Source: Anaerolineales bacterium (GTDB lineage: Bacteria > Chloroflexota > Anaerolineae > 4572-78 > NAK82). Taken from it: a DNA stretch of 5,319 nucleotides. The position numbers were made by a program, and so were the translations under genes. Position 1 is the stretch's first letter, and every line of letters starts with the position of its first letter. The stretch covers positions 1 through 5,319 of the forward strand of contig JAHELX010000465.1 in the NCBI GenBank assembly GCA_024643945.1. The letters are read 5' to 3'. Under the pieces are notes generated by a model. That model was not told the DNA's origin. It ran no database searches and saw nothing but the letters and a program-made list of their open reading frames with translations. This document shows positions 1 through 4,866 of the stretch, piece after piece.

Positions 1-312
1 GGCCAGACGCCGGGCAAGATGCTGCTGGGGCTGCGCGTGGTCACCCTGGACGGAGGGCGTCTTTCGCTGGGGCGAGCCCTGCGCCGCCTGATCGGCTATA
101 TCCTGGCCGCCTTGCCCCTCTACCTCGGGTTTCTGTGGATCCTGGCCGACGATCGCCGCCAGGGCTGGCACGACAAAGTGGCCGGCACCTGCGTCGTGTA
201 CGCCTGGCCCGCCCGTCCGGACGAAACGTTTCTCAGGGAGGAGCTGTTGGCGGGGGATCCGCCACACCTCAAGCCTGACCCCATACAATTGGAACCGGGA
301 GTAGACCGATGA
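1..312 (+). CDS. RDD family membrane protein, C-terminal part (5' end outside window)
   Basis: The frame is open from the first base, so the gene begins before the window and the internal ATG at 19 is not its start. The visible 103 residues begin GQTPGKMLLGLRVV, the conserved loop of RDD domains (usually GQTPGKRLLGLRVV). A hydrophobic helix follows at about residues 33-53, then DDRRQGWHDKVAGTCVV, the typical end of the RDD domain, and then a polar, proline-rich tail of about 35 residues. RDD proteins are small integral membrane proteins. Most have no defined role, and some have been linked to ion or solute transport; no substrate can be read from this fragment. The stop codon TGA overlaps the ATG of the next gene (ATGA), so the two were probably co-translated. 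Family assignment is firm; function is unknown. Confidence 0.9.
   Translation, partial: GQTPGKMLLGLRVVTLDGGRLSLGRALRRLIGYILAALPLYLGFLWILADDRRQGWHDKVAGTCVVYAWPARPDETFLREELLAGDPPHLKPDPIQLEPGVDR
297..301 (+). promoter_or_regulatory. Ribosome binding site for the short pentapeptide ORF
   Basis: GGGAG lies 7 bases before the ATG at 309 and inside the end of the RDD gene. This spacing, together with the ATGA overlap, selects the 309 frame over the longer but unsupported overlapping frame that starts at 319. Confidence 0.55.
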
Positions 313-482
313 AACTTTATGAGCGAGACGTATTGGAACTGGCCGAGCTGTCCTACACGCGGGGCGAAAAACCGACGCTGCGCGGTCACGACCTATCCGG
401 GCTCGGCCTATACCGGGCCCAGCTCCCTGAAGCCGATTCAGCCAGAACCGCAAATGGTCGTGGATGGCCTTTCTGCTACTGA
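309..482 (+). CDS. Short pentapeptide-repeat protein, probably truncated or decaying
   Basis: A 57-residue ORF starts at an ATG that overlaps the stop of the RDD gene, with a good GGGAG site 7 bases upstream. After a short N-terminal segment (MKLYERDVLELAEL) it shows leucines at exactly five-residue spacing: L24, L29, L34 and L39, with D28, A37, A42 and D43 in positions that fit the A(D/N)LXX pattern of pentapeptide repeats. The next expected core position (44) is serine, and from there the sequence loses the pattern and stops at 480-482. Family members normally need many more repeats to form the right-handed quadrilateral beta helix, so four turns is too short for a normal fold. One missing T near 437-438 would turn position 44 into Phe (ADFS) and carry the frame on to a TGA at 545-547, but that extension does not resume clear repeats. 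I infer a gene remnant or a very small protein translationally coupled to the RDD gene. Function is unknown. Confidence 0.55.
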   Translation: MKLYERDVLELAELSYTRGEKPTLRGHDLSGLGLYRAQLPEADSARTANGRGWPFCY

Positions 483-581
483 AGACTATATGTTTGTACA
501 GGAGACAAACTGGACAAATGCCCGGGGTGTATCGAGCGGATTCGTGATAGGATAGGTATTAGTAAACAATCGGCAGTTCAG

Positions 582-610
582 TAGGCTGGGGTAAGCCATA
601 GGCTCAACCC
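582..610 (+). other. Possible 5'-UTR hairpin with two competing pairings, in the 483-629 gap
   Basis: The gap between the pentapeptide remnant and the YtxH gene is AT-richer than its surroundings and has no ORF with a usable start. Near its end, GGGT(589-592)-A-AGCC(594-597)-ATA-GGCT(601-604)-CA-ACCC(607-610) can form an 8-bp stem with one small internal loop. The same AGCC (594-597) can instead pair with an earlier GGCT (584-587), because TAGGCT occurs twice (582-587 and 599-604). The structure ends 7 bases before the AAGGAG of the next gene. It is short and could be chance. I found no convincing -35/-10 pair in this gap. Confidence 0.25.
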
Positions 611-617
611 AAAAGAC

Positions 618-623
618 AAGGAG
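618..623 (+). promoter_or_regulatory. Ribosome binding site of the YtxH-like gene
   Basis: AAGGAG lies 9 bases before ATG 633 and 6 bases before an in-frame TTG at 630. I chose the ATG because it is the stronger start codon and its spacing is good; the TTG would add a single residue. Confidence 0.7.
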
Positions 624-632
624 TGTTTATTG

Positions 633-929
633 ATGTCAAGACAAGATGCAGGTTCCGGAGACTTCATGATGGGTTTCATCCTGGGGTGCGTGGTGGGAGC
701 GGTTGCAGCTCTATTGCTTGCCCCCCAATCGGGTGAAGAAACCCGCACCGTCATTCGCCGCAAAGGTGGGGAAATCAAAGATAAGGCGTCTCAGTCTGCC
801 AACCAGGCGGCAGCTAACGCCCATGTGCGCGCCGAAGAATTGGCCGCCACCGCCAAAGAAAGAGCTTCCGATCTACGATCCGCTGGCGAGACGGCCTATA
901 GCCAGGCGCCTGTTGAATCCACACAATAG
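633..929 (+). CDS. YtxH-like small membrane protein
   Basis: A 98-residue protein. After a short polar N-terminus a glycine-rich hydrophobic helix spans about residues 12-30 (GFILGCVVGAVAALLLA) and runs directly into APQSGEETR, the signature junction of the YtxH family (Gly-rich helix, then LLAPxSGxETR). The remaining roughly 65 residues are charged and Ala-rich, with an amphipathic coiled-coil look (KASQSANQAAANAH, EELAATAKERASD). Family members are single-pass membrane proteins; the Bacillus namesake belongs to the general stress response, and no biochemical activity is established. The length is typical. It leads a run of three co-directional genes with gaps of 19 and 7 bases, suggesting an operon of envelope proteins. 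Family call is firm; a stress role is inference from the family. Confidence 0.88.
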   Translation: MSRQDAGSGDFMMGFILGCVVGAVAALLLAPQSGEETRTVIRRKGGEIKDKASQSANQAAANAHVRAEELAATAKERASDLRSAGETAYSQAPVESTQ

Positions 930-934
930 TCAGG

Positions 935-941
935 AAAGGAG
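935..941 (+). promoter_or_regulatory. Strong ribosome binding site of the small membrane protein gene
   Basis: AAAGGAG lies in the 19-base gap, 7 bases before ATG 949. It fixes that start and supports 949-1239 as a real gene in preference to the overlapping frame from 951. Confidence 0.75.
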
Positions 942-948
942 ATAACTC

Positions 949-1239
949 ATGTGCTGTTTTTGGACGACTCTGGTATTGCTGGGGCCCCGTGCGGGCATTT
1001 TGATCTGGTGGTTGATCAACCCGCTGCGCTGGCAGCTTACCTTCCCATCCTTCATCTGGCCGCTGCTGGGCTTCCTGTTCCTGCCCTGGACCACGCTGAT
1101 GTACGTCCTGGTTGCCCCGGCCGGCATCTTTGGGCTGGACTGGCTGTGGCTGGGGCTGGCTGTCATTGCCGACATAGGCATGCACGCTGGCGGTGCGTAC
1201 GGCAATCGGGAGCGTGTTCCCGGATACGCAACGCGTTAG
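949..1239 (+). CDS. Conserved-looking small multi-pass membrane protein of unknown function
   Basis: A 96-residue, very hydrophobic and Trp-rich protein, preceded by a strong AAAGGAG. Likely membrane segments are at about residues 5-24, 36-59 and 63-80. Recognisable blocks are LLGPRAGILIWWLINPLRW near the N-terminus, FIWPLLGFLFLPWTTLMYV in the middle and GLDWLWLGLAVIADI towards the end, followed by a short polar, glycine-rich tail (GGAYGNRERVPGY). I have the impression that similar proteins are annotated as hypothetical in several Gram-positive-like and Chloroflexota genomes, but cannot verify this here and know no characterised member. The MCC start is not a lipoprotein signal. The gene sits 19 bases after the YtxH gene and 7 bases before the next, so it is probably co-transcribed with both. 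No function is assigned. Confidence 0.85.
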   Translation: MCCFWTTLVLLGPRAGILIWWLINPLRWQLTFPSFIWPLLGFLFLPWTTLMYVLVAPAGIFGLDWLWLGLAVIADIGMHAGGAYGNRERVPGYATR

Positions 1240-1246
1240 CGCTAAT

Positions 1247-2032
1247 ATGGCTTCAAAAAGCATAGCCCAGCGTATTTTTGCGGTGGCATCTATCATTCTG
1301 AGCGTGCTGGTATTGCTCCTATCGGCTACAGGCATGCCAGGGGCGTGGGTGGCCCGCAGCGTGGCGATAGACGTGGCGACCGGTGTGCTGGATGGGGTCG
1401 CACACCTGGCCCAGGCGGGACAGGATCGTATCGGCCGGCTCGACACGGAGCTGACCAATGTGCGCCAGGAGGTTGGCGAAGTTGAGGCGACCAGCGACCG
1501 CATTGCCGGAGAGGTAGAGGACAAGGGGCTGGTGCTGACTTTATTGCCTCCAGAGAAGGAACAGGAGTTGGGGGCCAGCGTGCAGCAAGTGGTGGATGGC
1601 CTGGTCAGTGTGCGGGAAGTGGTGCAGGCAGTGATTGAGTTGCGAGACAGCATTGACCGTTTGCCCTTCGTCAGTCTGCCGGCACCGGACCAGGAGCGGG
1701 TGCAGGCTATGGAGGATGGGATCAGTTCAGTCCGTAACGGGCTGGATGATCTTAAGGCTGACATTCGCCAGCTTCGCGAAGGGACAGCCAGCGAAGTCTC
1801 AAAAATATCCACCGCCGCCTCAAACATAAACCATGAGTTGGAGACGGCCCAGCAGGATCTGGCGCAGGTAGACGGCCGGCTGGTCGCCTTGCAAGCCGAG
1901 GTCGACCAGCTCAGGCAGCGGATTGCCACGCTGCTAACCATCGCTGCCGTTGTGACCACCCTGCTATTGGCGTGGGTCAGCTACGCCATGGTTGTAGTCA
2001 TCCGCCGCGCCTGGATGGACCTGCGGAGGTGA
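1247..2032 (+). CDS. Membrane-anchored coiled-coil protein with a helix at each end, function unknown
   Basis: From ATG 1247 this is a 261-residue protein. A membrane helix lies at about residues 8-28 and a second at about 227-252, ending in a short basic tail (RRAWMDLRR). Between them are about 200 mostly helical, heptad-like residues: roughly 53-92 (RLDTELTNVRQEVGEVEATSD), 105-138, and 147-226 ending in LVALQAEVDQLRQRI. A proline-containing break (RLPFVSLPAPDQERV, about 138-152) may be a hinge. The expected topology places the coiled coil outside the cytoplasmic membrane with both ends anchored. An in-frame GTG at 1193 would add 18 residues but would overlap the preceding gene by 47 bases, so I prefer 1247, although neither start has a clear ribosome site; translational coupling across the 7-base gap is plausible. 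I recognise no catalytic motif. A structural or envelope-spacing role, or a partner for the two small membrane proteins before it, is inference. Confidence 0.82.
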   Translation: MASKSIAQRIFAVASIILSVLVLLLSATGMPGAWVARSVAIDVATGVLDGVAHLAQAGQDRIGRLDTELTNVRQEVGEVEATSDRIAGEVEDKGLVLTLLPPEKEQELGASVQQVVDGLVSVREVVQAVIELRDSIDRLPFVSLPAPDQERVQAMEDGISSVRNGLDDLKADIRQLREGTASEVSKISTAASNINHELETAQQDLAQVDGRLVALQAEVDQLRQRIATLLTIAAVVTTLLLAWVSYAMVVVIRRAWMDLRR

Positions 2033-2054
2033 CGGATGTGTTGTTTGAATTGAG

Positions 2055-2060
2055 TATAAT
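2055..2060 (+). promoter_or_regulatory. Candidate -10 element upstream of the antiporter gene
   Basis: A perfect TATAAT lies in the 175-base gap after the coiled-coil gene. The best -35 match is GTGACG at 2029-2034, 20 bases away, which is too long for a standard promoter, so this is only a candidate. If used, the transcript would start near 2067 with a leader of about 140 bases. A six-T run follows at 2080-2085, but the only hairpin before it is 4 bp with a bulge, so I do not call a terminator. Confidence 0.35.
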
Positions 2061-2195
2061 GAGATCACAGACCTGCGGCTTTTTTATGCCCAAATGGCGG
2101 TTACCACTGCTTTATTATTGGCTGGCTGGCTGCGCGTCATCTTCTTACAGCCGCCGATGCGCTTCTGGACTGGTGGAGCGCCGCTGCAAAAATCA

Positions 2196-2201
2196 CAGGA
2201 G
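2196..2201 (+). promoter_or_regulatory. Ribosome binding site deciding the antiporter start
   Basis: CAGGAG lies 6 bases before ATG 2208 and 3 bases before the adjacent ATG 2205. The frame is open further upstream to an ATG at 2094, but no ribosome site precedes that codon. The 2208 start also places the first membrane helix where CPA1 proteins normally have it. Confidence 0.7.
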
Positions 2202-2207
2202 TGGATG

Positions 2208-3497
2208 ATGACGACAACCGGACTGGGGCTTTTCTTTGTTCTGGTAGCTTTGTACTCCGTGTTCGCTTCGCGATTAGGCCGCCTTTCGATCACCATGCCG
2301 ATCGTTTTTGTGGTGGTTGGGGCACTGGCCGGAGCCCAGGCGTTGGGCTGGGTCATCCTTCCTATCGCGGCGCAAGATGTGGAGACGCTGACCGAAATCA
2401 CGCTGGCGCTGCTGTTGTTCGCCGACGCTTCGACGTTGGATTTCCGCCAGGTGCGAGCTGACACGCACCTGGCGGGCCGGTTGTTGTTCATTGCCATGCC
2501 CTTGATCATCGGCCTGGGGAGCCTGGTCGCCTTCGGCCTGTTCCCGCAGGAAGGCATCGGCTTTGCGCTGCTGCTGGGAGCCATCCTGGCGCCAACCGAT
2601 GCCGCCCTGGGGCTGCCCATCTTCAACAATCCGCGGGTGCCGGTGCGGATCCGCCGGGCGTTGAATGTGGAGAGCGGGCTCAACGACGGGATTGCCACAC
2701 CCTTCGTCACGCTTTTCATCGCCCTGGCCGTGGCCGAAGAGATCCATACGTCAGGCGGCTGGCTGGCTTCGGCCTTGACCGAAATCGGCATCGCTGTGGC
2801 GGTTGGGATCGCAGTCGGCATGCTGGGAGGCCGGCTCTTTGCGGCCGCGGCGCAGCAGCGTTGGACCTCCCGAACCACCGAGCAGATCGGCAACCTGGCG
2901 CTCGCCTTGTGTGCCTATTTTAGTTCGGCGGCCTTGGGAGGCAACGGCTTTATTGCCGCGTTTGTGGGTGGGCTTATGTTTGGCTATGTCACACGCGACC
3001 ATTTGCACGAGGCTACAGAGTTCACCGAGACTAGCGGCACGCTGCTGTCCCTGTTTGTGTGGAGCGTTTTTGGCGCCAACCTGGTGATACCCCTGTTCGA
3101 CGCCTTCAACCCGCTGTTCCTGTTGTACGGCCTGCTCAGCCTGACGCTGGTCCGCTTGCTCCCGGTAGCCATCGCCCTGGTCGGTACCCGCATGCGGGGC
3201 GATACGCTGTTGATGATGGGTTGGCTCGGACCGCGCGGCCTGGCCTCCGTGGTGTTCACCCTGATGGCGTATCACTCATTCCACGAGGCTGGCCGGCCGT
3301 ACGAGACTCTGTTTGCCATGGCGGGGTGGACGATTCTGCTCAGCGTTGTGCTGCATGGGATTTCAGCGCTGCCACTGGCCAACTGGTACGCACGCCGGCT
3401 GGAGACGGCCAGCCCGACAGCGCCGGAAATGGTGGATCTGCCGGAGTTGGGCACCCGGCACCGGCATGCAGTCGGCCTGCTCCCCCACAGCCGGTAG
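2208..3497 (+). CDS. Cation/proton antiporter of the CPA1 (NhaP-type) family
   Basis: A 429-residue protein, near the usual length of prokaryotic CPA1 antiporters and hydrophobic throughout, with about 12-13 membrane helices. It exchanges Na+ (or another monovalent cation) for H+ across the cytoplasmic membrane, for pH and salt balance. Key motifs are present in order: ALLLFADAS (65-75) in the ion-path helix; GAILAPTDAA (124-133) with Thr130 and Asp131; NVESGLNDG (153-161) with Glu155, Ser156 and the Asn159-Asp160 ND pair that in NhaP-type proteins marks electroneutral exchange; GGNGFIAAFVGGLMFG (244-259); and GPRGLASVVF (341-350), whose Arg343 fits the arginine that bonds to the ND-helix glutamate and asparagine. 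After VLHG (381-384) only a short tail of about 35 residues follows, with a histidine-containing end (TRHRHAVGLLPH), so there is no large cytoplasmic regulatory domain. It appears to be transcribed from its own leader and is convergent with the next gene. Family call is firm; ion selectivity cannot be read. Confidence 0.93.
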   Translation: MTTTGLGLFFVLVALYSVFASRLGRLSITMPIVFVVVGALAGAQALGWVILPIAAQDVETLTEITLALLLFADASTLDFRQVRADTHLAGRLLFIAMPLIIGLGSLVAFGLFPQEGIGFALLLGAILAPTDAALGLPIFNNPRVPVRIRRALNVESGLNDGIATPFVTLFIALAVAEEIHTSGGWLASALTEIGIAVAVGIAVGMLGGRLFAAAAQQRWTSRTTEQIGNLALALCAYFSSAALGGNGFIAAFVGGLMFGYVTRDHLHEATEFTETSGTLLSLFVWSVFGANLVIPLFDAFNPLFLLYGLLSLTLVRLLPVAIALVGTRMRGDTLLMMGWLGPRGLASVVFTLMAYHSFHEAGRPYETLFAMAGWTILLSVVLHGISALPLANWYARRLETASPTAPEMVDLPELGTRHRHAVGLLPHSR

Positions 3498-3624
3498 CAT
3501 GAACTGCGTGGCTTCAAGCGGTCCTGCACGGCTGCACAATTGGAGAAGAAAGCAGCCAGTCCAGGCATGAGCGAGAGAAATCATATACGAGAGCGGCAGG
3601 TCATCAATGACATTCACCCCTCTA
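3498..3624. other. Convergent intergenic gap without a clear terminator
   Basis: These 127 bases separate the 3' ends of the antiporter and the AI-2E family gene. I see no ORF with a ribosome site and no GC-rich hairpin followed by a T run on either strand. Weak structures only: GGCTGC (3530-3535) can pair with GCAGCC (3552-3557) over a 16-base loop, CTGCAC is repeated at 3524 and 3532, and GTCAT-CA-ATGAC (3600-3611) is a small inverted repeat. Termination here may be Rho-dependent or use a weak signal. Confidence 0.4.
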
Positions 3625-4710
3625 TTAGTCGGAAACCTCAAGCGCAGCGGCCCCGGCCGGGATGTCAGCTTCAGCGCCGCCCTCCGAGCTCATCAGTTCT
3701 GCCAGCCAGCGATTCTCTTCGTCCGGCTCCAAGATGAGTTGCTTGATAGCCATGGTCAGGGGCACCCCCAGAATGGCGCCCATGGGACCCAGCACCGCCG
3801 CCCAGAAGATCAGCGAAAGAACGACCACCAGGGGCGACAGGTCCAGGCCCTCGCCCATAAACTTGGGCTTGACCACGTTTTCGGCGGCCCCGTTGATGAG
3901 CACGTAGCCGACGAAGACAATCAGCGCCTTGACCACTCCGAACTTCAGCAGTGCCAACACCGCCGGTGGGATGAGTGCCAGCCAGAAACCCACGGTCGGG
4001 ATGAAGCTTAGGATAAAGGCCAGGATCCCCCACAAGACCGGAAAGTCAACCCCCAGGATCACCAGTAGGACCACGTTCCCTGCGCCCGTCACCAGGCCGA
4101 TGGCGGTTGTGATGGCCACGTAACGCCGGAGATCTTGATTGAACTGCACCACAGGAGCCAGGCGACCCTCCGCTCGTTGCATCTGCCGGCGCACCTTGGC
4201 CGGCAGCCCCAGGGCTTCGACCAGCATAAAGGTTGTGATCAGCAACACCACCACGAAGTTGGAGACGCTGCCGAGCAATCCGCCCAGGAAGGTAACAACG
4301 GGTCTGGCCAGGCTCTGAGGGTCAATTTGCTTCAGCGCCGCCTGGATGTCGACCGTGTCGAGACCCAGCCGCTCAGTCAACGATTGCAGCGCTGTCCTGG
4401 CCGCCTCCGCCTGCGCCACATACGCCGGCACCGCCTCCACCAGGCGCGCGACTGACCCAACCAGGAAAAGAACCAGGATCACCAACACGGCCAGCACCCC
4501 CAGCAGGGTGATCAGGAAGGCCAGCCCGGCCGGTATGCCTTTGTTCTTTAACCAATACAAGAGCGGGGAGGCAATGGACACGATGATCACTGCCAGGAAG
4601 AGGGAATTGAGCAGCGTGGCGTAAGCATTCAAGGTTGCTAAGGCGAGGCCTACGCACGCGGCGCCGATCAGGAAACGCAGGGTTGAAGAGAATCGAATGT
4701 TCATTGCCAT
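3625..4710 (-). CDS. AI-2E family transporter (PerM/UPF0118 type)
   Basis: A 361-residue membrane protein of normal family length. Hydrophobic segments lie at about residues 12-30, 33-52, 61-86, 145-166, 200-222, 225-255, 259-275 and 292-325, with a large soluble loop between the third and fourth (about 88-144), as is typical. Signature blocks are AFILSFIPTVGFWLALIPP (231-249) and KPKFMGEGLDLSPLVVVLSL (281-300) followed by GAILGVPLT (311-319). The family was named for proposed export of the autoinducer AI-2, but members differ: some have been reported to act as Na+/H+ antiporters and many have no known substrate, so the name should not be read as proof of quorum sensing. The start is ATG 4710 because GGAG lies 8 bases upstream (complement of 4719-4722); a second ATG two codons later is less well placed. 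The C-terminus is acidic and Ala/Gly-rich (SSEGGAEADIPAGAAALEVSD split across 341-361). It follows the SPFH gene on the same strand across a 156-base gap containing a palindrome. Confidence 0.92.
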   Translation of the reverse strand: MAMNIRFSSTLRFLIGAACVGLALATLNAYATLLNSLFLAVIIVSIASPLLYWLKNKGIPAGLAFLITLLGVLAVLVILVLFLVGSVARLVEAVPAYVAQAEAARTALQSLTERLGLDTVDIQAALKQIDPQSLARPVVTFLGGLLGSVSNFVVVLLITTFMLVEALGLPAKVRRQMQRAEGRLAPVVQFNQDLRRYVAITTAIGLVTGAGNVVLLVILGVDFPVLWGILAFILSFIPTVGFWLALIPPAVLALLKFGVVKALIVFVGYVLINGAAENVVKPKFMGEGLDLSPLVVVLSLIFWAAVLGPMGAILGVPLTMAIKQLILEPDEENRWLAELMSSEGGAEADIPAGAAALEVSD

Positions 4711-4767
4711 TTCGACGGCTCCATTTGTCTTGAAACGTGCATAGGACGCTAATACATCGCGGCGTAT

Positions 4768-4840
4768 AGTTCGTAGCCTGCCCCGACCCGCACGGCGAAG
4801 CCCCGCGTAGGCGGGACGAAGCCGGGGCGGGCTACGAACT
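4768..4840. repeat. 73-base palindromic element with nested hairpins (REP/MITE-like)
   Basis: The arms 4768-4785 and 4823-4840 pair over 18 bases: 11 perfect (AGTTCGTAGCC with GGCTACGAACT), one T/G position that would be a G-U pair in RNA, then 6 perfect (GCCCCG with CGGGGC). The 37-base interior holds further hairpins: CCCGC (4802-4806) with GCGGG (4811-4815) around a GTAG loop, and GGC-GAA-GCC (4794-4802). CGAAGCC occurs twice (4796-4802 and 4817-4823), and CCCGC also occurs at 4787-4791 as an alternative pairing partner. It lies 26 bases past the SPFH stop on the minus strand and about 57 bases before the AI-2E gene start. No T run follows on either strand, so it is not a standard intrinsic terminator. 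I see no clear target-site duplication. The high GC, compact size and intergenic position fit a dispersed REP or MITE-type repeat; copy number cannot be seen from one window. Confidence 0.75.
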
Positions 4841-4866
4841 GATGGCCTTACTTCCGCTCTGCTGTA

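Noticed and set aside
319..555. Plus-strand ORF of 78 codons after the RDD gene
   Set aside because: No ribosome site at the right distance and no domain. The overlapping 309 frame has both a ribosome site and a five-residue repeat pattern.
814..1959. Long minus-strand ORF (381 codons) opposite the YtxH, small membrane and coiled-coil genes
   Set aside because: Its protein is Ser/Thr/Arg/Ala-rich with no recognisable domain, and it spans three plus-strand genes that have ribosome sites and family or structural features. It is an antisense shadow of GC-rich coding sequence.
2018..2078. Direct repeat GACCTGCGG at 2018-2026 and 2070-2078 flanking the TATAAT
   Set aside because: Only nine bases, with one copy inside the end of a coding region; not enough to call an operator.
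2086..2208. 40-codon ORF with a lipobox-like LAGC near its N-terminus, ending in a TGA that overlaps the antiporter start
   Set aside because: It has no ribosome binding site, its N-terminal hydrophobic stretch is short, and the rest is Cys/Arg-rich and nondescript. The LAGC match is probably chance, although the overlap with the antiporter ATG is curious.
2084..2893. Minus-strand ORF of 269 codons opposite the antiporter
   Set aside because: Low-complexity Ser/Ala/Pro/Arg composition lying opposite a clear CPA1 antiporter; a shadow frame.
3530..3557. GGCTGC/GCAGCC stem as terminator of the antiporter gene
   Set aside because: Six base pairs with a 16-base loop and no T run; too weak.
4768..4840. 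Palindrome as a rho-independent terminator of the SPFH gene
   Set aside because: No T run follows the stem in the minus-strand direction and the stem-loop is much larger than typical; better described as a repeat element.
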